Origin: Thiocapsa rosea
GTDB lineage: Bacteria; Pseudomonadota; Gammaproteobacteria; Chromatiales; Chromatiaceae
Reading direction: 5' to 3'
NCBI RefSeq assembly: GCF_003634315.1
Contig: NZ_RBXL01000001.1
Span: forward strand, 5,808,501-5,872,500
Length of the DNA stretch: 64,000 bases
Position numbers and translations under genes: made by a program. Positions 1 through 9,654 of this stretch are shown one piece after another. How positions within the stretch are numbered: position 1 is the first letter of the stretch; every line of letters begins with the position of its first letter. The notes beneath the pieces are model-generated. The model did not search any database and was not told the origin of the DNA. It worked only from the letters and a program-made list of their open reading frames with translations.

Positions 1-1306
1 GAACCTGCCGATCCCGCAGGAGCTCGACCGCGCCCCGGCCGAGTTGCAGCGCGACCTCGAAGCTCAGCGCGCGTCGATCGACGCTCAACGTAAGACCCTG
101 CTCGAGACCCTCGCGCACTGGTCCGCCCCCCTCGCAGGACCGCTGCTGAAAGCTCAGCGAACCCTGATGATGGCCGAACCGCTGGTGTCGCTCGATCCGT
201 CAATCCGCAGTGCCGGGTACCTGACCTATCTCGCAGGCTGGGTTCCGGCACGCTCGGTCGAGCAGCTCGACGCACGCCTGCGCGAATCGCTCAATCATCC
301 CTTCGAGATGAGCGTGCGCAACCCCACGCCGGAAGAACGCGCGCTGGTCCCGACGGTGCCGGCAAAGAGCTGGTTCCTCTCGCCCTTCGCCATGCTGGTG
401 AAGCAATACGGTGTGCCCGAGTACGGCGAGGTCGACCCCACACCGCTTTTTGCGGTGACCTTCGTCCTGATGTTCGGGAGCATGTTCGGCGACATCGGCC
501 AAGGCGCCGTGATCGCCCTCGCCGCCTGGTTCCTGCGCAGAAAGCTCGGGCGCTTCTGGCCGTTCGGAGTGATGGCCGGCCTGTCCTCGATGTTCTTCGG
601 CGTGCTCTTCGGCAGCATTTTCGGCGAGGAGCACCTGATCCCCGCGCTCTGGATGAGTCCGCTGAGCGACCCGCTCCTGATGCTGCGCATCGCACTCGGC
701 TGGGGCGTGCTCTTCCTGACACTGGCCTGTCTGCTGGCGATCTACAACCGGCTGGTCATCCACAACTGGTCCGGGGCCGTCTTCGGACACCACGGCATCA
801 TCAATCTGATCTTCTATCTGGCGCTGATCAGCGGTGGCGTGAACGTCGCCACAGCCGGCGAGGGTGTCCCCGGGGTTCGGGTCGACGCGGTCGATGCTTT
901 CGGTACCCTCCCGATGGTCTTGGCCATCGGCGCGCTTCTCGCCCTCGCCGCGCACAGTTGGCGGCATCAGCAAGGAGCAGCCGGGGAGAAGATCCTGGTC
1001 GTCTTCATCGAGACCCTGGAAACCGTGATCGGCTATGTCTCCAACACCTTGTCGTTCTTGCGTGTCGCCGCCTTCAGCCTGAACCATGTCGCACTCTCGA
1101 TCGCCATCATGACGCTCGCGGGCATGATGGGTATGTTCGGCCACATCGTGACCCTGATCCTCGGCAACATCTTCGTCATCGTCCTGGAGGGCGGTATCGT
1201 GATGATTCAGGTGATGCGTCTACAGTATTACGAGGGTTTCTCGCGTTATTTCTCGGGGAACGGTCATGAGTTCGCGCCGTTGAAGTTCCGGCGTGGAGCG
1301 GCCTGA
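1..1306 (+). CDS. V/A-type ATPase subunit I (5' truncated by window edge)
   Basis: Membrane stator subunit of a bacterial V/A-type ATPase, the counterpart of subunit a, which forms the ion half-channels. The frame is open from the first bases, so the gene starts upstream; only the C-terminal part is present. The visible part begins with the end of the soluble arm, followed by several hydrophobic helices (from about VTFVLMFGSMFGDIG onward) and the conserved stretch ending EGFSRYFSGNGHEFAPL, typical of this family's C terminus. It is the first visible gene of an I-K-F-E-A-B operon. Family assignment is firm; whether a subunit D or C gene precedes it cannot be seen. Confidence 0.93.
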   Translation, partial: NLPIPQELDRAPAELQRDLEAQRASIDAQRKTLLETLAHWSAPLAGPLLKAQRTLMMAEPLVSLDPSIRSAGYLTYLAGWVPARSVEQLDARLRESLNHPFEMSVRNPTPEERALVPTVPAKSWFLSPFAMLVKQYGVPEYGEVDPTPLFAVTFVLMFGSMFGDIGQGAVIALAAWFLRRKLGRFWPFGVMAGLSSMFFGVLFGSIFGEEHLIPALWMSPLSDPLLMLRIALGWGVLFLTLACLLAIYNRLVIHNWSGAVFGHHGIINLIFYLALISGGVNVATAGEGVPGVRVDAVDAFGTLPMVLAIGALLALAAHSWRHQQGAAGEKILVVFIETLETVIGYVSNTLSFLRVAAFSLNHVALSIAIMTLAGMMGMFGHIVTLILGNIFVIVLEGGIVMIQVMRLQYYEGFSRYFSGNGHEFAPLKFRRGAA

Positions 1307-1331
1307 GCCATGCGTTCAACGGGAGTGAGGC

Positions 1332-1436
1332 ATGGGACTTATCGACGCGGACATCGACTTGATCAACCCGGCGAGCCCGAATAGACCGACGGCAGTCGTC
1401 AAATCGACTGTTCCGAACAACGGACCGAACGTCTGA
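1332..1436 (+). pseudogene. 34-codon ORF, possible remnant of an aspartyl-protease-like gene
   Basis: Short ORF between ATPase subunits I and K with a plausible ribosome site (GGGAGTGAGG) just before its ATG. The product starts MGLIDADIDLINPASPNRP. From memory this resembles the N terminus of small retropepsin-like aspartyl protease family proteins (MGL.YADIEL.NP...), but the ORF stops before the catalytic D-T/S-G would appear. It could be a gene remnant, a small leader peptide in the long I-K gap, or chance. Confidence 0.25.
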
Positions 1437-1513
1437 ATGCATCGACTCAGCGCCGACCGCGCGCTGCCGAAAAACCGTATCGTCACAACCGAAACACAAC
1501 ACTGGAGCATGCA

Positions 1514-1963
1514 ATGTACTGGCTCGTCGCCCTGATGACCTTCGCCATCCTCGGACTCATCCTGCTCGGACTCATGCTAGAGCTTCGCCCGCAGCTCGCG
1601 ACCGGGGCCCGGTCCTGGTACAAGCCGGCGATGGGTACCCAGCTGGTCGTCTTCGTCGGGGCTCAGCTCGGTTTGCTGGTGCTCGGCATCAACGACGCCT
1701 TCGCCAACGTGGATGTCGTCGCCGTCGAGTCCGTCAACGAGATGTCGCTCGGCATGGGTCTGGCAATCATCGGCGCCGGTATCCCGACCGCCATTTCCAC
1801 CATCGGGGCCGGCATTGCGGTCGGTCCGATCGGCGCCGCCTCACTTGCCGCCATCACCGAGAAGCCGGAGAACCTCGGCCGAACCCTTATTTATCTCGGG
1901 CTTGCCGAGGGCATCGCCATCTACGGCCTGGTCATCTCGATCCTGCTGATCAACAAGCTGTAA
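1514..1963 (+). CDS. V/A-type ATPase proteolipid subunit K
   Basis: Ring-forming membrane rotor subunit of the ATPase. The 149-residue product has hydrophobic segments at about residues 1-22, 42-60, 77-110 and 128-147, with glycine-rich helices (GMGLAIIGAGIP, GAGIAVGPIGAASLAAI) of the c/K family. The acidic ion-binding residue is probably the Glu in GLAEGIAIYGLV. It is longer than the standard 80-residue c subunit, consistent with a V-type hairpin of about four helices. ATG is preceded by GGAG. The nearly 200-bp gap after subunit I is unusual for the operon. Confidence 0.93.
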   Translation: MYWLVALMTFAILGLILLGLMLELRPQLATGARSWYKPAMGTQLVVFVGAQLGLLVLGINDAFANVDVVAVESVNEMSLGMGLAIIGAGIPTAISTIGAGIAVGPIGAASLAAITEKPENLGRTLIYLGLAEGIAIYGLVISILLINKL

Positions 1964-1987
1964 TCGGCGCGCAGCTCGGGGGCCATT

Positions 1988-2347
1988 GTGGTGGAGACGG
2001 AACAGGACTACGGCCGACCGACACGCATGCTCTTCCTCGGCGAGGATCGGCTTGCGGACGGCTTTCGACTCATCGGCTTCGAGACGCATCCCAATCCCGA
2101 CCCCGAGCTCGTCGATCGGACCATTCGGGATCTGCTGCGTGGACGCGAGAAGGCATTCGTGGTCGTGGACGATGCCGTGATGGCGCAGGACATCCCGAGC
2201 CTCAAGCGCGTACGACGCGAGGGGGGGCGGATCGTCGTGATCGCCGTGCCGCCGCTGGGCGAGCATCCTCAGTTGGGGAGCGATGTGGCGCGACGGCTGG
2301 CCGCGCTGTTCGGCAATGCCGTCGTCAACGCCAGGGCGGAGCCATGA
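1988..2347 (+). CDS. V/A-type ATPase subunit F
   Basis: Central-stalk accessory subunit. The 119-residue product shows the family pattern: an N-terminal LGEDRLADGFRLIGFET segment, a middle KAFVVVDDAV strand and a hydrophobic VIVIAVPPLG strand. A GTG start was chosen; the codon after it is also GTG. It lies 24 bp after subunit K. An 87-bp inverted-repeat element then separates it from subunit E, although all genes point the same way. Confidence 0.82.
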   Translation: MVETEQDYGRPTRMLFLGEDRLADGFRLIGFETHPNPDPELVDRTIRDLLRGREKAFVVVDDAVMAQDIPSLKRVRREGGRIVVIAVPPLGEHPQLGSDVARRLAALFGNAVVNARAEP

Positions 2348-2418
2348 GCCGTCGGCTCTCGAAGGTCGCCGGTTGCGCCCATGATGACCTTGGTTGTCAT
2401 CAAACAGTATTCATTCAC

Positions 2419-2505
2419 TTAAATCGCGTCTCAACCGTCGCCCCTTGTGTCCACAAGGCAGCGGCAAGCGACAAGACGATGTTTTTCGCTCCGGACGCGA
2501 TTTAA
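2419..2505. repeat. 84-bp inverted-repeat family, copy 1 (inside the ATPase operon)
   Basis: Ends are TTAAATCGCGTC and GACGCGATTTAA, perfect inverse complements. Compared with the family consensus (AAACCGCG / CGCGGTTT), both ends carry the matching C-to-T / G-to-A change, so pairing is preserved. The interior holds a second perfect hairpin (CCTTGTG-TC-CACAAGG). It lies between subunits F and E, and subunit E starts 13 bp after it. Confidence 0.85.
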
Positions 2506-2517
2506 CGAGGGTCCATC

Positions 2518-3159
2518 GTGAATCAGGTACAAGAGCTTGAGCAGGCCATTCTGGCCCGCGCGGAACGGCTGGCCGGCGAGTATCGCGAACGCGCCAACCG
2601 CAGCCGCGACAGTATCCTGCGCGAGGCTGCGGAGCGGCTGCGCATGCGCGAGAGCCGCGAAGAGAGCATCGCCAAGACGCTCGCGGATCGGACCTTCCGC
2701 CAACAGGTGCAGGCCAGCGAGCTGAAGATGCAGACGCACCTTGACCGCATGCGCTGGAACCTGGTGCAGGATGTGGAGCGCGCGCTTGCGGGACGGATGA
2801 AGGCGTTCAGCGAAGACCTCGGGCGCTACGAGCCTTGGCTGGAAAGCCTGATCGTGCGCGCGGCCAACCTCATCGAGGAGACGTCCCTGGTCGTCTCGGC
2901 CAATGCACGCGATCTTCAGCGCTTGGCCGAGCGCTGGGACTCCATCCTGGAGACCCTCCCGAGCCATAAGAGCGTGACCCTCTCCAAGGAGCGGATCGAG
3001 ACGCTCGGCGGGGTGCTCGTCGCCAGCCGCGACCGACGCATCCGCGTCGACAATACCTACGAGGGCCGGCTCGAGCGTCTGCGCCCCGCGGTGCAACAAG
3101 TCATCCTCGAACGGCTGTTGCCGAGCGGGTTCGACACCGGCAACCTCTTCGGCGGATGA
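2518..3159 (+). CDS. V/A-type ATPase subunit E
   Basis: Peripheral-stalk subunit. The 213-residue product has a long charged, coiled-coil-prone N-terminal helix (about residues 1-90, rich in E, R, A and Q) and a C-terminal globular part. This fits the EG-heterodimer subunit that ties the catalytic head to subunit I. The start is GTG at 2518, preceded by GAGGG. The gene ends five bases before a tandem 13-bp repeat that carries the start of subunit A. Confidence 0.82.
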   Translation: MNQVQELEQAILARAERLAGEYRERANRSRDSILREAAERLRMRESREESIAKTLADRTFRQQVQASELKMQTHLDRMRWNLVQDVERALAGRMKAFSEDLGRYEPWLESLIVRAANLIEETSLVVSANARDLQRLAERWDSILETLPSHKSVTLSKERIETLGGVLVASRDRRIRVDNTYEGRLERLRPAVQQVILERLLPSGFDTGNLFGG

Positions 3160-3163
3160 GACG

Positions 3164-3202
3164 ATGAGCGAAACCCATGAGTGAAACCCATGAGTGAAAC
3201 CC

Positions 3203-3214
<12 letters not shown>
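3164..3214 (+). repeat. 13-bp tandem repeat carrying the start codon of ATPase subunit A
   Basis: Four direct units ATGAG(C/T)GAAACCC begin at 3164, 3177, 3190 and 3203. Each unit contains an ATG. Because 13 is not a multiple of three, the first three ATGs each open a six-codon mini-ORF (MSETHE) that stops at a TGA lying five bases downstream of the next unit's ATG. The fourth ATG opens subunit A. Confidence 0.95.
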
Positions 3215-5008
<1,794 letters not shown>

Positions 5009-5026
5009 CATGCCGGACGCGGTTCA

Positions 5027-6406
5027 ATGAGCATCAAAGAATATCGCACCGCAATCGAAGCCCGCGGCGGCCTTCTGATCGTCAAGGACACCGCCGGAAT
5101 CGCCTTCGGCGACCGCGTGCAGATCAAGGACCACGCGGGCGCCACGCGCAACGGCCAGGTCATCCGCAGCGCCGACAACGAGGTCCTGATCCTGGTCTTC
5201 GAAGGCACCGACGACCTGGACCTGGAGAACACCTGGGTGCGCTTCCTCGACGAGCCGGTCGAGATCGCACTCTCCCCCGAGATCCTCGGACGCGAGTTCA
5301 ACGGGCTCGGCGAGCCGCGCGACGGCCGCCCGCCGGTCCTCTCCAACATCCGTCGCCCGGTCGGCGGATCGGCCATCAACCCGGCCGCGCGCACCTATCC
5401 GCGCGAGTTCATCCAAACCGGCATCTCCACCATCGACGGGCTGAACAGCCTGGTGCGCGGTCAGAAGCTGCCGATCTTCTCGGGCTCGGGTCTGCCGCAC
5501 AATCGGCTCGCCGCCCAGATCGGACGCCAGGCCAAGCTGGTCGACCAGGAATCGAGCTTCTCGGTGGTCTTCGCGGCGATGGGCGTGTCCTACGCGGATG
5601 CGAAGTTTTTCCGCGACGAGTTCGCCAGCTCCGGCGTACTCCGCAATGTGGTGATGTTCATCAACCTCGCCGACGACCCGCCGGTCGAGCGGCTCACCCT
5701 GCCCCGCACCGCCCTGACTGCCGCCGAGTATCTCGCCTACGATCTGGATCGGCACGTCCTGGTCATCCTGACCGACATGACCAACTATGCCGAGGCGCTG
5801 CGCGAGGTCGCCACCGCCAAGGGCGACGTCCCCGCGCGCAAAGGCTACCCCGGTTATCTCTACTCGGATCTGGCCGAGATCTACGAGCGCTGCGGACGCA
5901 TCCACAACCGCCACGGCTCCATCACCATGATGCCCGTAGTCTCCATGCCCTCGGACGACATCACGCACCCGATCCCCGACCTCACCGGCTACATCACCGA
6001 AGGCCAGATCGTGCTCTCGCGCGAACTGCACAACCAAGGCATCTATCCCCCGGTGCACATCTCGCCGAGCCTCTCGCGACTCATGAAGGACGGCATCGGC
6101 AAGGACGACACCCGCGAGGACCATCCCCGCGTCGCCGGCCAGATCTATGCCCTCTATGCCCGCGCGCAGGAGACCCGCAACCTCGCATCCATCATCGGCG
6201 CGGACGAACTCTCCGAGCGCGACCGGCGTTATCTCACCTTCGCCGACGCCTTCGACGAACGCTTCGTCGGCCAAGGCGAGGCCGAAGACCGCTCCATCGA
6301 GGCCACACTCAACCTCGCCTGGGAGCTGATGAGCATGTTCCCGCGCGACATGCTGACCCGCGTGAAGGAGACGGATTTGGCGAAGTATTATCAGGGGACA
6401 GATTAG
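5027..6406 (+). CDS. V/A-type ATPase regulatory subunit B
   Basis: Non-catalytic nucleotide-binding subunit of the hexameric head. The 459-residue product has B-type features: no Walker A lysine motif but SGSGLPHNRLAAQIGRQAKL in its place, followed by VFAAMGVSYADAKFF and LTDMTNYAEALREV. ATG at 5027 lies 18 bp after subunit A. It is the last gene of this operon; subunit D, which often follows B, is absent here and is found at 47.5 kb. Confidence 0.96.
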   Translation: MSIKEYRTAIEARGGLLIVKDTAGIAFGDRVQIKDHAGATRNGQVIRSADNEVLILVFEGTDDLDLENTWVRFLDEPVEIALSPEILGREFNGLGEPRDGRPPVLSNIRRPVGGSAINPAARTYPREFIQTGISTIDGLNSLVRGQKLPIFSGSGLPHNRLAAQIGRQAKLVDQESSFSVVFAAMGVSYADAKFFRDEFASSGVLRNVVMFINLADDPPVERLTLPRTALTAAEYLAYDLDRHVLVILTDMTNYAEALREVATAKGDVPARKGYPGYLYSDLAEIYERCGRIHNRHGSITMMPVVSMPSDDITHPIPDLTGYITEGQIVLSRELHNQGIYPPVHISPSLSRLMKDGIGKDDTREDHPRVAGQIYALYARAQETRNLASIIGADELSERDRRYLTFADAFDERFVGQGEAEDRSIEATLNLAWELMSMFPRDMLTRVKETDLAKYYQGTD

Positions 6407-6419
6407 GCGAAATCCTGTA

Positions 6420-6439
6420 GGGGCGACTTCAGTCGCCCC
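6420..6439 (+). terminator. Stem-loop after the ATPase operon
   Basis: Perfect 9-bp stem (GGGGCGACT / AGTCGCCCC) with a two-base loop, 13 bp after the stop of subunit B. No U-run follows, so it may be a weak terminator, an mRNA-stabilising hairpin or a dispersed palindrome. A similar GGGGCGAA/TTCGCCCC hairpin occurs at 25787-25806. Confidence 0.4.
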
Positions 6440-6655
6440 CGACCTGATGGTCGTTCCTTTCTCGGAAATCACCTGAAACAATCTCGGCGGCGCTTACCCG
6501 AGCGCGCTGCGACGAGCCCCGCCGACGGCTCGGCAGAAGCCGGGGTCTCCGCGATTGGCTCGACGCCGGCAGTACCGAGACATTGGTTCGTGGAGTCTCC
6601 ACCGCAACTCGGGCTATGATCGGAACGATCAAACGAGAAGCGCCGGAGGACAAGG

Positions 6656-9478
6656 ATGACCAAGACCACAAGCCACCAAACGCCCGAGCAAAAGGCCCGC
6701 GACGCGATCGATCGACAGCTGATCGCCGCGGGCTGGATCGTACAAAACAAAGGCGAGATCGACTTCAACGCAGGCCGCGGTATTGCGGTTCGCGAGTATC
6801 TAACCAGCGTCGGCCCGGCGGACTACACGCTCTACGTCGACCAAAACGCGCTCGGTGTCATCGAAGCCAAGCCCGAGGACTGGGGCCACAAGATCACGAC
6901 CATCGAGGATCAATCCGGCGGCTATGCCAATGCGACCCTGAAGTGGAGCAAGAGCACGACGCCCCTGCCCTTCGTCTACGAAAGCACCGGCACCATCACC
7001 CGCTTCACCGACGGGCGCGATCCCAAGCCGCGCTCACGCGAGGTCTTCACCTTCCATCGCCCGGAGACACTCGCCGAGTGGGCGTCCAAGCCCGTCACCC
7101 TGCGTGGCCGCCTCCAGACCCTGCCGCGGCTCCTGCCGGCAGGTTTGCGAGACTGCCAGATCGGTGCGATCGAGAATCTGGAAACCTCCTTGCATGCCGC
7201 TCGGCCGCGCGCCCTCATCCAGATGGCGACCGGCTCCGGCAAGACCTTCACCGCCATCACCGCCGTCTATCGGCTGCTGAAGCACGCCGATGCCAAACGC
7301 ATCCTCTTTCTGGTGGACACCAAGAACCTGGGCGAGCAGGCCGAGCAGGAGTTCATGGCCTTCGTGCCGAACGACGACAACCGCAAGTTCACGGAGCTGT
7401 ACACCGTGCAGCGGCTGACCTCCTCCTTCGTCGCCAAAGACAGCCAGGTCTGCATCAGCACCATCCAGCGCATGTACGCCCTGCTCAAGGACCAGCCGCT
7501 CGACGAGACCGCCGAGGAGACCAACCCGGCCGAGCAATCGGTCAAGGCCAAGACACCGCTGCCCGTCGCCTACAACCCCAAGATCCCGCCCGAGTTCTTC
7601 GATGTCATCATCATCGACGAGTGTCATCGCTCCATCTACAACCTCTGGCGCCAGGTCATCGAGTATTTCGACGCCTTCCTGATCGGCCTGACCGCCACCC
7701 CGGACAGCCGCACCTTCGGCTTCTTCCACAAGAACGTGGTGAGCGAATATACCCATGAGCAGGCCGTCGCGGACGGAGTGAACGTCGGCAACGAGATCTA
7801 CGAGATCGAAACGAAGCGGACCAAGGAAGGCGGAACACTGAAGGTCAATCAACAGGTCCAGCGACGCGAGCGATTCACGCGCCGCAAACGGTGGGAGGTC
7901 CAGGACCAGGACGAGACCTACAGCGGCAAGGAGCTCGACCGCTCGGTCGTCAATCCCGACCAGATCCGCACCGTCATCAAAGCCTACCGGGACACGCTGC
8001 CGCAGATCTTTCCCGGTCGCCAAGAGGTGCCAAAGACGCTCGTCTTCGCCAAGACCGACAGCCACGCCGACGACATCATCCAGATGGTGCGCGAGGTCTT
8101 CGACGAGGGGAATCAGTTCTGCAAGAAGGTGACCTACCGCGCCGCCCAAGACCGCAAAGACGCCGACGGCAAGGTCGTCGAGACCGGCGAAGACCCCAAA
8201 GCCGTCCTCGCCCAGCTCCGCAACGACTACAACCCGCGCATCGCCGTGACCGTCGACATGATCGCCACGGGCACCGACGTCAAACCGCTCGAATGTCTGC
8301 TCTTCATGCGCGACGTGAAGAGTCACAACTATTTCGAGCAGATGAAGGGCCGCGGCACCCGCACCCTCGGCGCCGACGATCTGAGAAAGGTCACGCCCTC
8401 CGCGACCACGGCCAAGACCCACTATGTGATCGTCGATGCCGTCGGCGTCACCAAATCGCTCAAGACGGCCAGCCGACCGCTGATCACCAAGCCCTCGGTC
8501 TCGCTCAAGGACCTGGCCACCGGCGTCATGATGGGTATCCGCGACGAGGACACCGTCAGCACGCTGGCCGGTCGACTGGCCCGGCTGAACAAGCAGCTCG
8601 ATCCGAAGGACCAGGCCAAAATCGAGACGGCCGCCGGCGGCGTCTCGCTCACCGCGATCGTCAAGGCGCTGGTCGATGCCATCGATCCGGACCGCATCGA
8701 AGAGCAGGCCCGCGAGATCGCCGGCGCCGGCGAGCCCGCCGACACTGAACGCGATCAGGCCCGAGACCAACTGGTCGGCGCCGCCGCGCAGGTCTTCACC
8801 GGCCCTTTGATCGCGCTGATCGACAGCATCCGACGCGACAAAGAGCAGACGATCGACCACGACAATCTCGACACCCTGGTACGCGCCGAATGGGCCGGCG
8901 ACAGCGCCCAGAACGCGCGGGTCCTGACGCAGGACTTCGAGCAGTATCTCGCCGAGCACCGCGACGAGATCGAGGCGCTGAACATCTTCTTCAGCCAACC
9001 CGCGCGCCGTGCCGAAGTCACCTATGGCATGATCCAGGTCCTCTTGGAGCGACTGCGCGAGGATCGGCCCAAGCTCGCCCCGCTGCGCGTCTGGCAGGCC
9101 TACGCCGCTCTTGACGAGACCGTTCCCGGCACGGGCGCCGGCAACCAGCCGATCAGTGAGCTGACCGCCCTGGTCGGGCTCATCCGCCGCGTCTGCGGCA
9201 TCGACCCGACACTCGTCCCCTATAGCGACACCGTCCGCCGGAACTTCCAGAACTGGATCATGAAACACCACAGCGGCGCGGGCGAGAAATTCAACGAAGA
9301 CCAGATGGCCTGGCTGCGCATGATCCGCGATCATGTCGCCGCGTCTTTCCGGCTGGAGCGCGATGATCTGGAGATGGCCCCTTTCGATGGATTCGGCGGG
9401 ATCGGGCGGATGTATCAAGTGTTTGGTGAGGGGATGGATGAGGTGATTGATGAGTTGAATGAGGTGCTTGCGGCGTGA
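6656..9478 (+). CDS. hsdR: Type I restriction enzyme R subunit
   Basis: ATP-dependent translocase and nuclease subunit of a type I restriction-modification system. The 940-residue product has an N-terminal PD-(D/E)xK nuclease segment (ALGVIEAKPEDW, around residue 70), Walker A (ATGSGKT, around 190), a DEAD-like box (IIIDECHRS, around 320), motif III (LTATP), motif VI-like residues (KGRGTRT) and an EcoEI-type C-terminal domain. It is followed with a 4-bp overlap by the hsdS frame. With hsdM at 14.9 kb it makes an R-S-M set split by a toxin-antitoxin pair. Confidence 0.95.
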   Translation: MTKTTSHQTPEQKARDAIDRQLIAAGWIVQNKGEIDFNAGRGIAVREYLTSVGPADYTLYVDQNALGVIEAKPEDWGHKITTIEDQSGGYANATLKWSKSTTPLPFVYESTGTITRFTDGRDPKPRSREVFTFHRPETLAEWASKPVTLRGRLQTLPRLLPAGLRDCQIGAIENLETSLHAARPRALIQMATGSGKTFTAITAVYRLLKHADAKRILFLVDTKNLGEQAEQEFMAFVPNDDNRKFTELYTVQRLTSSFVAKDSQVCISTIQRMYALLKDQPLDETAEETNPAEQSVKAKTPLPVAYNPKIPPEFFDVIIIDECHRSIYNLWRQVIEYFDAFLIGLTATPDSRTFGFFHKNVVSEYTHEQAVADGVNVGNEIYEIETKRTKEGGTLKVNQQVQRRERFTRRKRWEVQDQDETYSGKELDRSVVNPDQIRTVIKAYRDTLPQIFPGRQEVPKTLVFAKTDSHADDIIQMVREVFDEGNQFCKKVTYRAAQDRKDADGKVVETGEDPKAVLAQLRNDYNPRIAVTVDMIATGTDVKPLECLLFMRDVKSHNYFEQMKGRGTRTLGADDLRKVTPSATTAKTHYVIVDAVGVTKSLKTASRPLITKPSVSLKDLATGVMMGIRDEDTVSTLAGRLARLNKQLDPKDQAKIETAAGGVSLTAIVKALVDAIDPDRIEEQAREIAGAGEPADTERDQARDQLVGAAAQVFTGPLIALIDSIRRDKEQTIDHDNLDTLVRAEWAGDSAQNARVLTQDFEQYLAEHRDEIEALNIFFSQPARRAEVTYGMIQVLLERLREDRPKLAPLRVWQAYAALDETVPGTGAGNQPISELTALVGLIRRVCGIDPTLVPYSDTVRRNFQNWIMKHHSGAGEKFNEDQMAWLRMIRDHVAASFRLERDDLEMAPFDGFGGIGRMYQVFGEGMDEVIDELNEVLAA

Positions 9479-9654
9479 AGATGAAGGGGATTTCCGGGGA
9501 TCGCCAAGACGATCTTGTACGCCCAACGGCGGGAAGCGAAGGGGTGAATCAAAATAAAATTTCCCTCGGAGAAGCAGCCGCCGAATCAATTGATCAAAGT
9601 GGGTCGCAAGGCGACTCGTTCACCTATATCGATATCAGCAGTATCGACCGCAGG

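Noticed and set aside
44..1306. Subunit I starting at TTG 44
   Set aside because: The frame stays open to the window edge; the gene continues upstream and the TTG is internal.
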